Below, one piece after another: positions 1 to 8,333 of a stretch of 64,000 bases of DNA. The notes below the pieces were generated by a model. It had not been told where the DNA came from, did not search any database, and was given only the letters and a program-made list of their open reading frames with translations. A program made the position numbers and the translations under genes. This stretch comes from Desulfitobacterium dichloroeliminans LMG P-21439. Its GTDB lineage: Bacteria; Bacillota; Desulfitobacteriia; Desulfitobacteriales; Desulfitobacteriaceae. The stretch spans positions 1,278,001 through 1,342,000 of the forward strand of contig NC_019903.1 in assembly GCF_000243135.2 (NCBI RefSeq), given 5' to 3'. The number at the start of each line of letters is the position of its first letter. The first letter of the stretch is position 1.

Positions 1-28
1 GCGGGAAATCCCTGTGAGAAATTCTTGA
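1..28 (+). CDS. hisF: HisF C-terminal tail (partial)
   Basis: The first complete codon starts at base 2 and the frame reads REIPVRNS before a TGA at 26-28. HisF proteins (the cyclase subunit of imidazole glycerol phosphate synthase) commonly end in a short tail with I/V-P-V-R, and the next gene is hisIE, its usual neighbour. Only eight codons are visible, so the call rests mainly on context. The enzyme would form imidazole glycerol phosphate and AICAR in the cytoplasm. Confidence 0.5.
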
Positions 29-110
29 AGAGAAATTAGTCAAGGGGACTTAGGCAGAAAATGATTACTAACAGAACATAATTAATAATGCGTTAAGAGG
101 TGGAATTCCT

Positions 111-791
111 ATGACAACTGAGAATCCGGAGGAATCAACGGTAGTGATTCCGGAAGGAATCCGATGGAATGAGGATGGTTTAATACCTGCGATCGTGCAG
201 GATGTAAATACCCAGAAGGTTTTGATGTTGGCCTATATGAACGAGGAAGCTCTGCGCTTGACCTTGAAGGAAAACAGGGCCTGGTATTATAGTCGGAGCC
301 GCCAATCCCTTTGGTTGAAAGGGGAGACCTCAGGTAATATCCAGCAGGTTATGGAGCTCCGCTTTGACTGTGATCAAGATGCCATTTTATTGACAGTGCA
401 GCAAAAAGGGGTAGCTTGTCATGAAGATTATTATTCTTGCTTCCATTATGCAGCCCAAGGGCGGGAGTTTGTACCGCTTGGTGAGCCTAAGGTCATTCCA
501 CCCCTCCCTTTAGGTAGAACTCTTGAGCTCCTGGCGGAAGTGATTCATTCTCGCAATTTGGAGCGCCCCGAAGGGGCCTATACCACATATTTGTTTGAAA
601 AGGGCATTGATAAGATTTTGAAAAAGGTAGGTGAGGAAAGCGCGGAGACAATCATTGCGGCCAAGAATTCCTCAGTGGAGGAGATTCGCTATGAAGTATC
701 CGACCTTTTTTATCATCTCTTAGTCTTGCTTGAAGAGCGCGGAGTAACGCTCCAGGAAATTTCACAAGAATTGCTTGCCCGAAAAAAATAA
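111..791 (+). CDS. hisI: Bifunctional phosphoribosyl-AMP cyclohydrolase / phosphoribosyl-ATP diphosphatase
   Basis: HisIE fusion of 226 residues catalysing steps 2 and 3 of histidine synthesis in the cytoplasm. The N-terminal HisI half (about 1-115) carries [18 protein letters not shown] and the metal-binding cysteine region around [11 protein letters not shown]. The C-terminal HisE half (about 130-226) carries the helix [15 protein letters not shown] with its acidic Mg-binding residues. The length suits a bacterial HisIE fusion. The ATG follows AGAGGTGG. It lies just after the hisF tail and is closed by a strong terminator, so it looks like the last gene of the his operon. Confidence 0.95.
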   Translation: MTTENPEESTVVIPEGIRWNEDGLIPAIVQDVNTQKVLMLAYMNEEALRLTLKENRAWYYSRSRQSLWLKGETSGNIQQVMELRFDCDQDAILLTVQQKGVACHEDYYSCFHYAAQGREFVPLGEPKVIPPLPLGRTLELLAEVIHSRNLERPEGAYTTYLFEKGIDKILKKVGEESAETIIAAKNSSVEEIRYEVSDLFYHLLVLLEERGVTLQEISQELLARKK

Positions 792-806
792 AGTGTAGAT
801 AATGAA

Positions 807-846
807 CCTAGCGAGAGAGTATAGAAACTCTCCCGCTAGGATTTTT
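807..846 (+). terminator. Rho-independent terminator after hisIE
   Basis: CCTAGCGAGAGAGT (807-820) pairs with ACTCTCCCGCTAGG (827-840) with one mismatch, and ATTTTTTC follows. It closes the his operon. Confidence 0.85.
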
Positions 847-1000
847 TCATACCATAGGAACACAATCTTAGGTAAGCTATTTGATTCTCAAGATGGGTAT
901 GGTATTATTTGTAGAGAAAATAAGGATTTTGTTGGCTCTATACTAGTCGCTTTAAAAGGTGTCATCAGGTATGGCATTGCAGAAGATAAAGGAGATGGAT

Positions 1001-2080
1001 TTGTTGATTATCATCAAGGAGCAGGCAAAAAAATGGGTGGCATCAATCGCCATCGTCTTATTGTCCGTAGGATTACTGGCAGGATGTAATGGGAAAGCTG
1101 TACAGAAAGAAGCTCCCGAAGCATTTGAAGCCACTGACTTTGCTATGGGAACGATTATCAGCCAAAGAGTATTTGGGGCTGATGGGCAGGCTGCCATCGA
1201 TGAGACGACGGAAAAAATGAATAGTCTCGAAGCGTTATTAACCTTCAATGCTCCGGGTGGCGATGTAAATAAGCTTAATGAAAACGCCGGTAAGCAAAGG
1301 GTGAGTCTGGATGCAGAGACGTTAAGGATTATTAATAAGTCCCAGGAAGTTTCCGAGCTCAGCGGAGGGGCTTTTGATGCGACCATCGGTCCCATCGTAA
1401 AAAGCTGGGGAATCGGCTCTGCAGGAGAGAGGATACCGTCCGAAGCGGAATTACACAAGTTACTTCCTTTAGTGAATTATCAAGATTTAATTATTGAAGG
1501 GAATACAGGCTATTTAAAAAACGAGGGCCAAGCAGTGGATTTAGGTGGCATTGCTAAAGGATATGCAGGAGATGTAGCTGTTGAAATCTACAAGAAGCAT
1601 GGTATCGAATCGGCCTTTATTAATTTAGGGGGAAATGTAGTCACCATGGGAAGTAAGCCGGATGGTTCTCCCTGGCGGGTGGGGGTTCGAAATCCACGAC
1701 CTAGCAACGCCGAGAGCGGAGAACTTGTAGGTATGGTGGAGGTAATCGATAAGGCGGTGGTGACAGCCGGAGATGACCAACGCTTTTTTGAAGAAGGCGG
1801 AATTCGTTATCACCATATCCTCAATCCCCACACAGGCTATCCGGCCCAATCCGATCTCATGAGTATCACCTTAATAACGGATTCTTCTTTGGAAGCGGAT
1901 GCTCTGGATACTGCGGCTTTTATCTTAGGCTTAGAAAAGGGAAGAGCGATGCTTGAGCAATATGGTGGGGTGGAAGCGATTTTTATCACTCAAGATAAGA
2001 AAGTTTATGTCACTAAGGGCATCAAGGATAGCTTTGAATTCAATGATGCGAGCAAAGAATACGAGTACGTAAAAGAATAG
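1001..2080 (+). CDS. apbE: ApbE-family FAD:protein FMN transferase lipoprotein (copy 1)
   Basis: ApbE enzymes transfer FMN from FAD onto a Ser/Thr of exported proteins outside the membrane. The N-terminus is a lipoprotein signal with lipobox LLAGC. Family motifs are visible: DFAMGTI near the mature start, DLGGIAKGYAGD, NLGGNVV, and the Mg-site region around DALDTAAF. The reading frame is open from a GTG at 959, but that start and ATG 971 lack good ribosome sites. AAAGGAGA at 988-995 sits five bases before TTG 1001 (eight before TTG 1004), which gives a clean signal peptide, so I chose 1001. It is followed closely by the NusG-II, Gx and EcfT genes. The likely substrate is the tandem FMN-binding lipoprotein at 4370. 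Confidence 0.9.
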   Translation: MLIIIKEQAKKWVASIAIVLLSVGLLAGCNGKAVQKEAPEAFEATDFAMGTIISQRVFGADGQAAIDETTEKMNSLEALLTFNAPGGDVNKLNENAGKQRVSLDAETLRIINKSQEVSELSGGAFDATIGPIVKSWGIGSAGERIPSEAELHKLLPLVNYQDLIIEGNTGYLKNEGQAVDLGGIAKGYAGDVAVEIYKKHGIESAFINLGGNVVTMGSKPDGSPWRVGVRNPRPSNAESGELVGMVEVIDKAVVTAGDDQRFFEEGGIRYHHILNPHTGYPAQSDLMSITLITDSSLEADALDTAAFILGLEKGRAMLEQYGGVEAIFITQDKKVYVTKGIKDSFEFNDASKEYEYVKE

Positions 2081-2119
2081 AACCTATTGAGCAGTGGATA
2101 TAGGGGATTGGAGACATCG

Positions 2120-2503
2120 ATGAAATCTGAGGGTAAACGTAAAAAAGGTGACTTTATTATCATTCTTGTGGTGCTCTTAGTGGGGATTGGCGCAACCCTT
2201 CCGTGGCTATGGAATAAGGTTAATCCAAGTAATCCAGCGGATGAACGCATTGCAGTTATTACAAGAGGCGGTAAGGAAATGGCCAGAATCGATTTGAACG
2301 GTGTTCAAGAACCTCAGCATTTTCATTATGAAGATGGTATTGAGGTGACGATTTTAGCCGAAAATGGCACAATTAAATTCGAACAGGCTGGATGTCCTGA
2401 TCAAATCTGTGTTAAAACCGGCACCTTGACGAAGAAGGGTGATATAGCCGTTTGTTTACCGTCTGAAACAATCGTAGTTATTGAAGGTGATAAATATGAA
2501 TAG
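2120..2503 (+). CDS. NusG domain II-type membrane-anchored protein (EetA-like)
   Basis: A 127-residue protein with one N-terminal membrane helix (about 10-28), then a small beta domain with the motif GCPDQICVKTG and a third Cys in AVCLPSE. This matches the stand-alone NusG domain II family often coded beside ApbE and FMN-binding proteins, and resembles EetA of the Listeria-type flavin electron-transfer locus. ATG 2120 follows TTGGAGA at good spacing; the open frame continues upstream to a TTG at 2087 with no ribosome site. It overlaps the next gene by eight bases, which implies translational coupling. The biochemical role is not established. Confidence 0.75.
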   Translation: MKSEGKRKKGDFIIILVVLLVGIGATLPWLWNKVNPSNPADERIAVITRGGKEMARIDLNGVQEPQHFHYEDGIEVTILAENGTIKFEQAGCPDQICVKTGTLTKKGDIAVCLPSETIVVIEGDKYE

Positions 2504-3119
2504 AAACAAGCGCTTTGCGATTATTATCATCTTAGTCACCAATGCCATTATTATTTCTTTCCTTGAATCCTTTATTCCTGTGCCCATTCCCGTACCGGGG
2601 ATTAAACTCGGCTTAGGCAATATCATCACGATGATCGCCATTGCCTTTTTAGGTTTTAAAGATGTTTTGTTTATCGTGGCAGTGCGCTGCTTTGTGGTAG
2701 CGATCCTGACGCGAGGTGTGATGATGCTCGCTTTTAGTTTAAGCGGTGGTATCTTAAGTGCCATAGTCATGTGGGTCTTATATAAGAAGCTATCGAAATA
2801 TTTTAGTATCAAAGGAATCAGCATTGCCGGAGCAATGGTTCATAACATAACCCAGATTACGGTGGCATCCTTCATTCTCGGCCAGCTTGTGGTTCTTTAT
2901 TACCTGCCGATTCTTTTGGTCTCAGCCGTTGTGACCGGTTTGATCACCGGAAGTATCGGTGAATTAGCCATTAATGAGGTTAGGAAAAAGAACATTTTTG
3001 GAGAAACTCGTAATGTAGAGAATCAAGATAATGTAGATAATCAAGAGGATTCAGAAGACCAGGTCCCTCCTCAAGTTGAAGAGACCAAAGCAGAAGGGGA
3101 TCGGGATGAGGGATTCTAA
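2496..3119 (+). CDS. Gx transporter family / heptaprenyl diphosphate synthase component I-like membrane protein (EetB-like)
   Basis: A 207-residue protein with five to six membrane segments. The opening has SFLESFIPVPIPVPGIKLGL, a family signature in which a loop rich in Pro and Gly joins the first helices. These proteins resemble ECF transporter S-components and are often annotated as heptaprenyl diphosphate synthase component I. The C-terminus (about 170-207) is a hydrophilic tail rich in Asp, Glu and Asn. ATG 2496 overlaps the previous stop and follows GAAGGTGA. With its neighbours it fits a flavin or quinone supply role for extracellular electron transfer; the substrate is unknown. Confidence 0.75.
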   Translation: MNRNKRFAIIIILVTNAIIISFLESFIPVPIPVPGIKLGLGNIITMIAIAFLGFKDVLFIVAVRCFVVAILTRGVMMLAFSLSGGILSAIVMWVLYKKLSKYFSIKGISIAGAMVHNITQITVASFILGQLVVLYYLPILLVSAVVTGLITGSIGELAINEVRKKNIFGETRNVENQDNVDNQEDSEDQVPPQVEETKAEGDRDEGF

Positions 3120-3137
3120 AGGTGATATGAATGCAAT

Positions 3138-3929
3138 GTGGAAAAGGATTTGAACTTGATGAATAGTGAAGGTGCAAATAAAGCAGAACGCGCACAGATC
3201 GATGGGGTAATCAAATTGATCCTGGCGATTCTGCTCATGGTTATGCCCTTTTATTTCCAAAACCCTATTAGTTTTGCGCTGTTGGGCTTTTATATAATCC
3301 TTGCCACTGGGGTCCTTAGGGTCAATCTGCGAACCTTAATGCTCAGTGGGGCGTCCTTCGCGATTATCGTCTTAGTTCCTTATTTATTTGGCCTTCTGAT
3401 GAACGCTCTTTTCTATTACTTTTTTAAGAACCCTTTGTTTGCCTATCAAGGGTCAAATGCTATTTTTCTTCGGTTATTTAAGCTCTTTGTTATTTGGTAT
3501 GTCAGTATTCTTTACTTCCATACCACCCCGATGAAAACGTTTATTGGGATGTTGGATCGATTTTTCTATCCGTTGAAGAAGCTGGGTCTCCCGACCTCAG
3601 ACTACCTGAAGGTGATTATGTGTATCGTAGTCCAGCTTAAGGAAACGGGTTCAGAAGTGAAAAAGAGCTTAGGGGAAAAGATGCGTGCGGTGGTCGGGGA
3701 AGAAAAGCGGAAATTTAAGATCAATGTGAAGGGGATATCTCAGATCATCGTGACATTGATCGTGGACTCTTTTGAGAAGATCGATAAAATTCAAGAATAT
3801 GTAGAAAAAGTTCGTCCTGAAGATCTATATGGTTACCACTTTAAATTCACTTGGAAAGATGGGGTAGCTATTTTGAGCTTTATGAGCGTAGCAGATCTAA
3901 TCTGGATAGCCGAAAAAGGGATGCTATAG
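3138..3929 (+). CDS. EcfT/CbiQ-like energy-coupling factor transmembrane protein
   Basis: A 263-residue protein with several hydrophobic helices in the first 130 residues, then a cytoplasmic part with helices around LKETGSEVKKSLGEKMRAVVGEEKRK, the region where EcfT proteins contact their ATPases. No ECF ATPase lies nearby, so it would have to use one coded elsewhere. The start is uncertain: GTG 3138 keeps the longest frame, and ATG 3159 is the alternative. It is the last gene of the apbE-NusG-II-Gx run. ECF involvement in moving FAD outward is known for Listeria FmnA-type systems; that role here is inference. Confidence 0.65.
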   Translation: MEKDLNLMNSEGANKAERAQIDGVIKLILAILLMVMPFYFQNPISFALLGFYIILATGVLRVNLRTLMLSGASFAIIVLVPYLFGLLMNALFYYFFKNPLFAYQGSNAIFLRLFKLFVIWYVSILYFHTTPMKTFIGMLDRFFYPLKKLGLPTSDYLKVIMCIVVQLKETGSEVKKSLGEKMRAVVGEEKRKFKINVKGISQIIVTLIVDSFEKIDKIQEYVEKVRPEDLYGYHFKFTWKDGVAILSFMSVADLIWIAEKGML

Positions 3930-3987
3930 ATCTGTTTTGTTACATCAAAACAATACTGTTTATTGACTAAATGCCACTTGTTTAGTT

Positions 3988-4030
3988 GCGGGTAATGGTT
4001 CTGCCTAGGTAGAATTATTGCCCGCGTTTT
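3988..4030 (+). terminator. Probable Rho-independent terminator after the EcfT-like gene
   Basis: GCGGGTAAT (3988-3996) pairs with ATTGCCCGC (4016-4024), an inner stem of about seven pairs lies between them, and GTTTTGATT follows. The U-run is short, so termination may be partial. Confidence 0.6.
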
Positions 4031-4127
4031 GATTAATGAACGTTTTTCCTCGGGATTTCATGCTAAAGCTAAGTCTCTAAAATCTTTAATACAAAGCAAA
4101 TAAATTAAAAGAATTCTAAATTTGATA

Positions 4128-4156
4128 TTGACAGAGATAGCCCTTTCTGATAAAGT
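4128..4156 (+). promoter_or_regulatory. Sigma-A type promoter for the FMN-binding lipoprotein
   Basis: TTGACA at 4128-4133 is followed after 17 bases by TAAAGT at 4151-4156. The -35 is perfect and the -10 matches four of six positions. Transcription from here would give a leader of about 200 bases. Confidence 0.5.
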
Positions 4157-4369
4157 CGTATTGAGAAAACTTGTTGGAGACAAATATTGCCCATACATAT
4201 ATTGTCATTAGCATTTATTGTATGCGCAAGCTTGTGCTAAAATTCGTTTTCTCAACGGAACTTTCACAAGGTGGAAGGGGGAGCTAGAGGGTACAAAAAC
4301 TGTACACAAATGCTTAACTTGATATCTTGAAAAGTTCAAATAGGGTGCTAAATAAGGAGGAGTAAGGAA

Positions 4370-5257
4370 ATGAAAAAAATTAAATCTTTGGTAACAGTTA
4401 TGACTTTAGGAGCGGTACTCGTTTTAAGTGGTTGCGGTAACCAATCTACACCGGCTACGGCTGTTGATCCTGCAAAAAACGAGCCTGCAAAAACTGAAAC
4501 AGCTCAAGGAAAATATCAAGATGGAGTATACTACGCTGAAGATGCTATGTATGGTTCAGGTGGCTGGAAGTATTTCGCTGCTTTAACCGTTGAGAATGGT
4601 AACATTGTTGCTGCTGATTGGAACGGCTTAAACATCAAAGGCGGCAAAGACAAAGACAACTTATCTAAAGACGGCGAATATGGTCTTAAAGAAAAAGGTA
4701 AAGCTCAAGCTGAATGGCATGAGCAAGCTGAAAAAGCTGAAGCATACCTCTTAGAAACCCAAGATGCAACCAAGATCACTTACAAAGATGCTGAAGGTCA
4801 TACTGATGATATCGCTGGGGTATCCATCCATGTATCAGAGTTCTTCAACCTGGCTCAAGCTGCTTTAGACAAAGGACCTGTTGCCAAAGGAGCTTACAAA
4901 GATGGCATTTACTACGCTGCTGACGAAGCTTTCGTAAAAGGCTGGAAGTACATGACTAGCATCGTAGTTAAGAACGGAACCATCGTAGGCGCAGACTGGA
5001 ATGGTCTTCCTGAAGACGCAACCAAGCCTAACAAAGATATTCAATCCACTGAAGGTGAATACAAACTCGCTCCTGGAAACCAAGGTGAGTGGGTTGCTCA
5101 AGCTCAAAAAGCTGAAGCTCATCTCTTAAAAACTCAAGATGCAACCAAAATCGCTTACAAAGATGCTGAAGGTCACACCGATGATATCGCTGGTGTATCC
5201 ATCCATGTATCTGAATTCTTCAACCTGGCTCAAAAAGCCCTTGAAGGTGCAAAATAA
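4370..5257 (+). CDS. Tandem FMN-binding-domain lipoprotein (PplA-like flavin electron carrier)
   Basis: A 295-residue exported lipoprotein (lipobox LVLSGC) with two FMN-binding domains (about 47-163 and 171-292) that are similar even at DNA level, so they arose by recent duplication. Each domain ends in HTDDIAGVSIHVSEFFNLAQ; DIAGVS occupies the place of the D-x-x-S/T-G-A-T flavinylation motif, with Ser as likely FMN acceptor. The architecture is that of Listeria PplA, a surface lipoprotein given two covalent FMNs by ApbE/FmnB. Two apbE genes flank it. The ribosome site AAGGAGGAGTAAGGAA is very strong and codon use is biased, suggesting high expression. The motif deviates from consensus (Ala for Ser/Thr, Val for Ala), so flavinylation needs proof. 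Confidence 0.85.
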   Translation: MKKIKSLVTVMTLGAVLVLSGCGNQSTPATAVDPAKNEPAKTETAQGKYQDGVYYAEDAMYGSGGWKYFAALTVENGNIVAADWNGLNIKGGKDKDNLSKDGEYGLKEKGKAQAEWHEQAEKAEAYLLETQDATKITYKDAEGHTDDIAGVSIHVSEFFNLAQAALDKGPVAKGAYKDGIYYAADEAFVKGWKYMTSIVVKNGTIVGADWNGLPEDATKPNKDIQSTEGEYKLAPGNQGEWVAQAQKAEAHLLKTQDATKIAYKDAEGHTDDIAGVSIHVSEFFNLAQKALEGAK

Positions 5258-5283
5258 TAGTTTAAACTAAAAAAACTTTAATG

Positions 5284-5322
5284 AATGAAGAAGCGGTTCC
5301 GACTGCTTCTTCATTTGATTTA
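5284..5322 (+). terminator. Terminator after the FMN-binding lipoprotein
   Basis: AATGAAGAAGC (5284-5294) pairs perfectly with GCTTCTTCATT (5305-5315), followed by TGATTT. A second weaker hairpin, AAGCC/GGCTT with seven T's, follows at about 5322-5351. Confidence 0.75.
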
Positions 5323-5416
5323 AGCCTACACTCTACATTCGGCTTTTTTTGTAATATAATAGAGCTTAATAGATTTATATGATTTTTCTAAACCAAAGAT
5401 GGGGGTTTCACACAAC

Positions 5417-6508
5417 ATGCAACATCGAAGATATTTACCATTTAAATCATCAGGGTTGATCCTTATTATGTGTTTAAGCATGATATTCTTGCTTGTTGGT
5501 TGCTCGGACACTAAGACGAAAGTGAAGGAGATAGAACCCGTAGCTGAAACAACCTTTTTGATGGGAACGGTAGCTAGGATTACAATCTATGATGAGATCA
5601 AAGATAAAGAGATTTTTCAAAGAATCTTTGATCGCATCACAGACATTGAGCACAGGATGACTATTAATGATGAGTACCCAGAAAGTGAAATCATCCGCTT
5701 AAACGAGGCTGCCGGTGAAGATTCTATTAAACTAAGCTCAGACACTTTTTTCGTACTGGAAAAAGCAAAATATTTCTCGGAGTTATCTCAGGGGAAATTT
5801 GATATTACAATAGGGCCGATTGTTAAGCTTTGGAATATTGGGTTTCCTGATGCGAGAGTGCCGGGAAAAGAGGAAATTACCAAGACGTTGCCCCTGGTCA
5901 ATCATCAGGAGTTGATTTTAGATAAAGAGAATTTTACAGCTAGATTAACCCAACCGGGCATGAAGGTGGATCTGGGTGCTATTGCCAAAGGCTATGCAGC
6001 AGATGAAGCTGTCAAAATTCTCAAAGCGGCTGGAATCCAGCATGCTATTGTTAACCTAGGAGGCAATGTTATCGTCATTAATACCAAACCTGACGGCTCG
6101 CTCTGGAGGCTTGGCTTACAGGATCCCTACGAACCCAGAGGCGATTCGATGGGTGTCGTATTCTTGAATGATCAAACTTTGGTTTCCTCTGGAACCTATG
6201 AGCGTTACCTAGAGGATAATGGCAAGATTTATCATCATCTCATCGATCCGGACACAGGATATCCTGGGGATAATGGCCTCATTAGTGTTTCAATCATTAC
6301 GAAGGAATCCGTCAACGCAGATGGGTTGACTACCGGGACCTTCCTGCTGGGTCTAGAAGAAGGTATGAAAGTAATTGAAGAATTACCTGATATGGAGGCC
6401 ATATTTATCACTGCCGATAAAAAAGTGTTTGTAACATCCGGCATTAATGAAGCTGATTTTGAAATCACGGATCCTGCCTATACACTACAGCCGAAGGTTG
6501 GCTCGTAA
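5417..6508 (+). CDS. apbE: ApbE-family FAD:protein FMN transferase lipoprotein (copy 2)
   Basis: A second flavin transferase of 363 residues with lipobox LLVGC. Conserved parts are TFLMGTVARI, DLGAIAKGYAADEA, NLGGNVIV and NADGLTTGTFLLG, equivalent to the Mg-binding region. It is clearly paralogous to the copy at 1001 but divergent. The frame is open from ATG 5399, which has no ribosome site; ATG 5417 follows GATGGGGG at about 11 bases and gives a better signal peptide. A -10 like TATAAT lies just downstream of the preceding terminator, so it probably has its own promoter. The nearest likely substrate is the tandem FMN-binding lipoprotein upstream. Confidence 0.9.
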   Translation: MQHRRYLPFKSSGLILIMCLSMIFLLVGCSDTKTKVKEIEPVAETTFLMGTVARITIYDEIKDKEIFQRIFDRITDIEHRMTINDEYPESEIIRLNEAAGEDSIKLSSDTFFVLEKAKYFSELSQGKFDITIGPIVKLWNIGFPDARVPGKEEITKTLPLVNHQELILDKENFTARLTQPGMKVDLGAIAKGYAADEAVKILKAAGIQHAIVNLGGNVIVINTKPDGSLWRLGLQDPYEPRGDSMGVVFLNDQTLVSSGTYERYLEDNGKIYHHLIDPDTGYPGDNGLISVSIITKESVNADGLTTGTFLLGLEEGMKVIEELPDMEAIFITADKKVFVTSGINEADFEITDPAYTLQPKVGS

Positions 6509-6523
6509 GGGCAGAGGAAATCA

Positions 6524-6566
6524 AGCAACGCCCTTGCTTCGAATGAAGCCAAGGGCGTTGCTTTTT
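6524..6566. terminator. Bidirectional terminator between convergent genes
   Basis: AGCAACGCCCTTG (6524-6536) pairs with CAAGGGCGTTGCT (6550-6562), followed by TTTT on the plus strand. It lies between the converging apbE copy 2 and the CoA-disulfide reductase gene and can serve both strands. Confidence 0.8.
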
Positions 6567-6586
6567 GGTGTATTTCCTTTATAGAC

Positions 6587-8332
6587 TTACTTTGGTTTTA
6601 CCGCCTGAGTTTCCAAATCTATACTACTTTCTGAATTACAGCAGGCATAGACACTGGCTTGAGTTTTGTGCTCATCGATACCTTTGCTTGGATCGAAGCC
6701 AAGGACGGAATAGGTGGTATAGCCACCGGTAATATTTTCAACTCGATAGCCCTTCTGAGAGAGGATGCGGTCAGCGATATACGCTCTTATCCCCACCTCA
6801 CAATAGAGGACGATAAGTTTTTGAGGGTCTAATTCAAGGTAGCGCTCGCGCAAATCATCAACTGGAATGTTGATAGCCCCTTCTACATGCCCCCGGGCAA
6901 ACTCACCTTTTGTACGAACATCTAATAGTATATGCTCTTCTTTTAATTCCTCAAACTCCTGCCATGTCGTAGTGTGAGCTCCTTTGTTTAAGTCGTTTTG
7001 AGCCACAAAGCCAGCCATATTCACAGGGTCCTTAGCCGAGGAGAAAGGCGGGGCGTAAGCCAGTTCCAGTTCAGTGAGATCATCAACCGTACCCTTGAGA
7101 CGAATCACAGTAGCAATCACATCAATGTGCTTATCCACGCCATCCTTACCGATTCCTTGTGCGCCTAAGATTTTGCCAGCAGCATTGAAGATCAGCTTCA
7201 GGGTCATGGGCGTTGCACCAGGATAATAAGAAGCATGGGAAACAGGATGGATGGTGATTATCTGATAAGGAATATTGGCGCGTTGCAAGGTCCTTTCATT
7301 TGCTCCGGTACTCGCAGCGGTCATGCCAAAGATCTTGATGATGGCTGTACCTTGGGTTCCTTGATAGGTTGAAGGAATACCGGCAATATTATCAGCGGCA
7401 ATTCGTCCTTGTTTGTTGGCCGGACCGGCAAGGGGGATGGCTGTTTTAGCTTTTGTGATATAGTCGACCACCTCCACAGCATCACCCACCGCATAGATCC
7501 CCGGGATATTGGTTGCCATATGCTCATTGACAACAAGATGTCCTCTGGGTCCTAATTCCAAGCCACTATCCTTAAGAAAGCCGGTATCAGGAGTAACACC
7601 GATGGCCAAGATGACAAGTTCCCCTTGGAGCTTTGTAGCGCTGGCAAGGGTGACTTCAACTTGGTCGCCAAGCTCAGTAAAGGACTTCACACCATCATTC
7701 AGGATGAGTCGGATGCCATGATCAACTACTTCCTTTTCTGCAAGCACCACCATATCTGAATCAAAGGGTGCGAGGATATGGGGGGCTGCTTCGACTAGGG
7801 TCACATTTAAACCTCGTTCTTTGAGATTCTCAGCCATTTCGACTCCTACGTATCCGCCGCCAATGACGATGGCGTTCCTGACATTTTTTTGATCAACAAT
7901 CTCCTTGATCGCATCTGTATCTGGAATATTGCGGAGGGTAAAGATCCTCTTGCTGTCGATACCGGGAATATTCGGACGCAAGGCTCTTGCCCCGGGTGAG
8001 AGAATCACAAAGTCGTAATCCTCTTCATAGGTTCCCTTGGCCACACTGTGAATAAGCGCTTTTTTATTTTCGGTATCGAGCCTGACCACTTCACTATTAA
8101 CGCGAACATCGATATTAAAACGAGCTTTCATTTCCTCAGGGGTCTGAACCATAAGGTACTCACGCTTATCGATGGCTCCACCAATATAGTAAGGCAATCC
8201 GCAATTGGCAAAGGAAATATAATTATCTCGTTCGAAGAGAATGATTTCGGCCTTTTCATCTAGTCTTCTTAGTCGAGCTGCTGCCGAGGCTCCACCGGCT
8301 ACTCCGCCAACTATCAGTACTTTTTTCTTCAT
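6587..8332 (-). CDS. CoA-disulfide reductase / NAD(P)H-dependent persulfide reductase with C-terminal rhodanese domain
   Basis: A 581-residue FAD-dependent disulfide oxidoreductase fused to rhodanese. The N-terminus has the FAD motif GGVAGGASAAARLRR, and the redox Cys is C44 in SFANCGLPYY. A second nucleotide-binding motif is GGGYVGVEMAENL, and the FAD site GIYAVGDAVE follows. The rhodanese domain (about 460-555) has the active loop YCEVGIRAY. The last residues include a vicinal pair in VYACCNSE, not usual for rhodanese. Such CoADR-Rhd proteins reduce CoA persulfides or polysulfide in the cytoplasm. The start is one base beyond the ArsR stop, with ribosome site AAAGGGG, so the two form an operon. 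Confidence 0.9.
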   Translation of the reverse strand: MKKKVLIVGGVAGGASAAARLRRLDEKAEIILFERDNYISFANCGLPYYIGGAIDKREYLMVQTPEEMKARFNIDVRVNSEVVRLDTENKKALIHSVAKGTYEEDYDFVILSPGARALRPNIPGIDSKRIFTLRNIPDTDAIKEIVDQKNVRNAIVIGGGYVGVEMAENLKERGLNVTLVEAAPHILAPFDSDMVVLAEKEVVDHGIRLILNDGVKSFTELGDQVEVTLASATKLQGELVILAIGVTPDTGFLKDSGLELGPRGHLVVNEHMATNIPGIYAVGDAVEVVDYITKAKTAIPLAGPANKQGRIAADNIAGIPSTYQGTQGTAIIKIFGMTAASTGANERTLQRANIPYQIITIHPVSHASYYPGATPMTLKLIFNAAGKILGAQGIGKDGVDKHIDVIATVIRLKGTVDDLTELELAYAPPFSSAKDPVNMAGFVAQNDLNKGAHTTTWQEFEELKEEHILLDVRTKGEFARGHVEGAINIPVDDLRERYLELDPQKLIVLYCEVGIRAYIADRILSQKGYRVENITGGYTTYSVLGFDPSKGIDEHKTQASVYACCNSESSIDLETQAVKPK

Positions 8333-8333
8333 G

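Larger units (their letters stand above)
3930..4369. other. Intergenic region with terminator, promoter and structured leader
   Basis: No gene is seen in these 440 bases. They hold a terminator (3988-4030), an AT-rich stretch, a promoter (4128-4156), and then over 200 bases of probable 5' leader before the lipoprotein ATG. In the leader, TTGAGAAAAC (4161-4170) and GTTTTCTCAA (4246-4255) are perfect inverted repeats enclosing 75 bases. A near-palindrome GCGCAAGCTTGTGC lies between them and a small GTACA/TGTAC hairpin (4291-4305) follows. Confidence 0.6.

Noticed and set aside
802-1089. Possible 95-residue plus-strand gene after hisIE
   Set aside because: It spans the terminator and overlaps the signal-peptide part of the apbE gene in another frame; no ribosome site or family resemblance.
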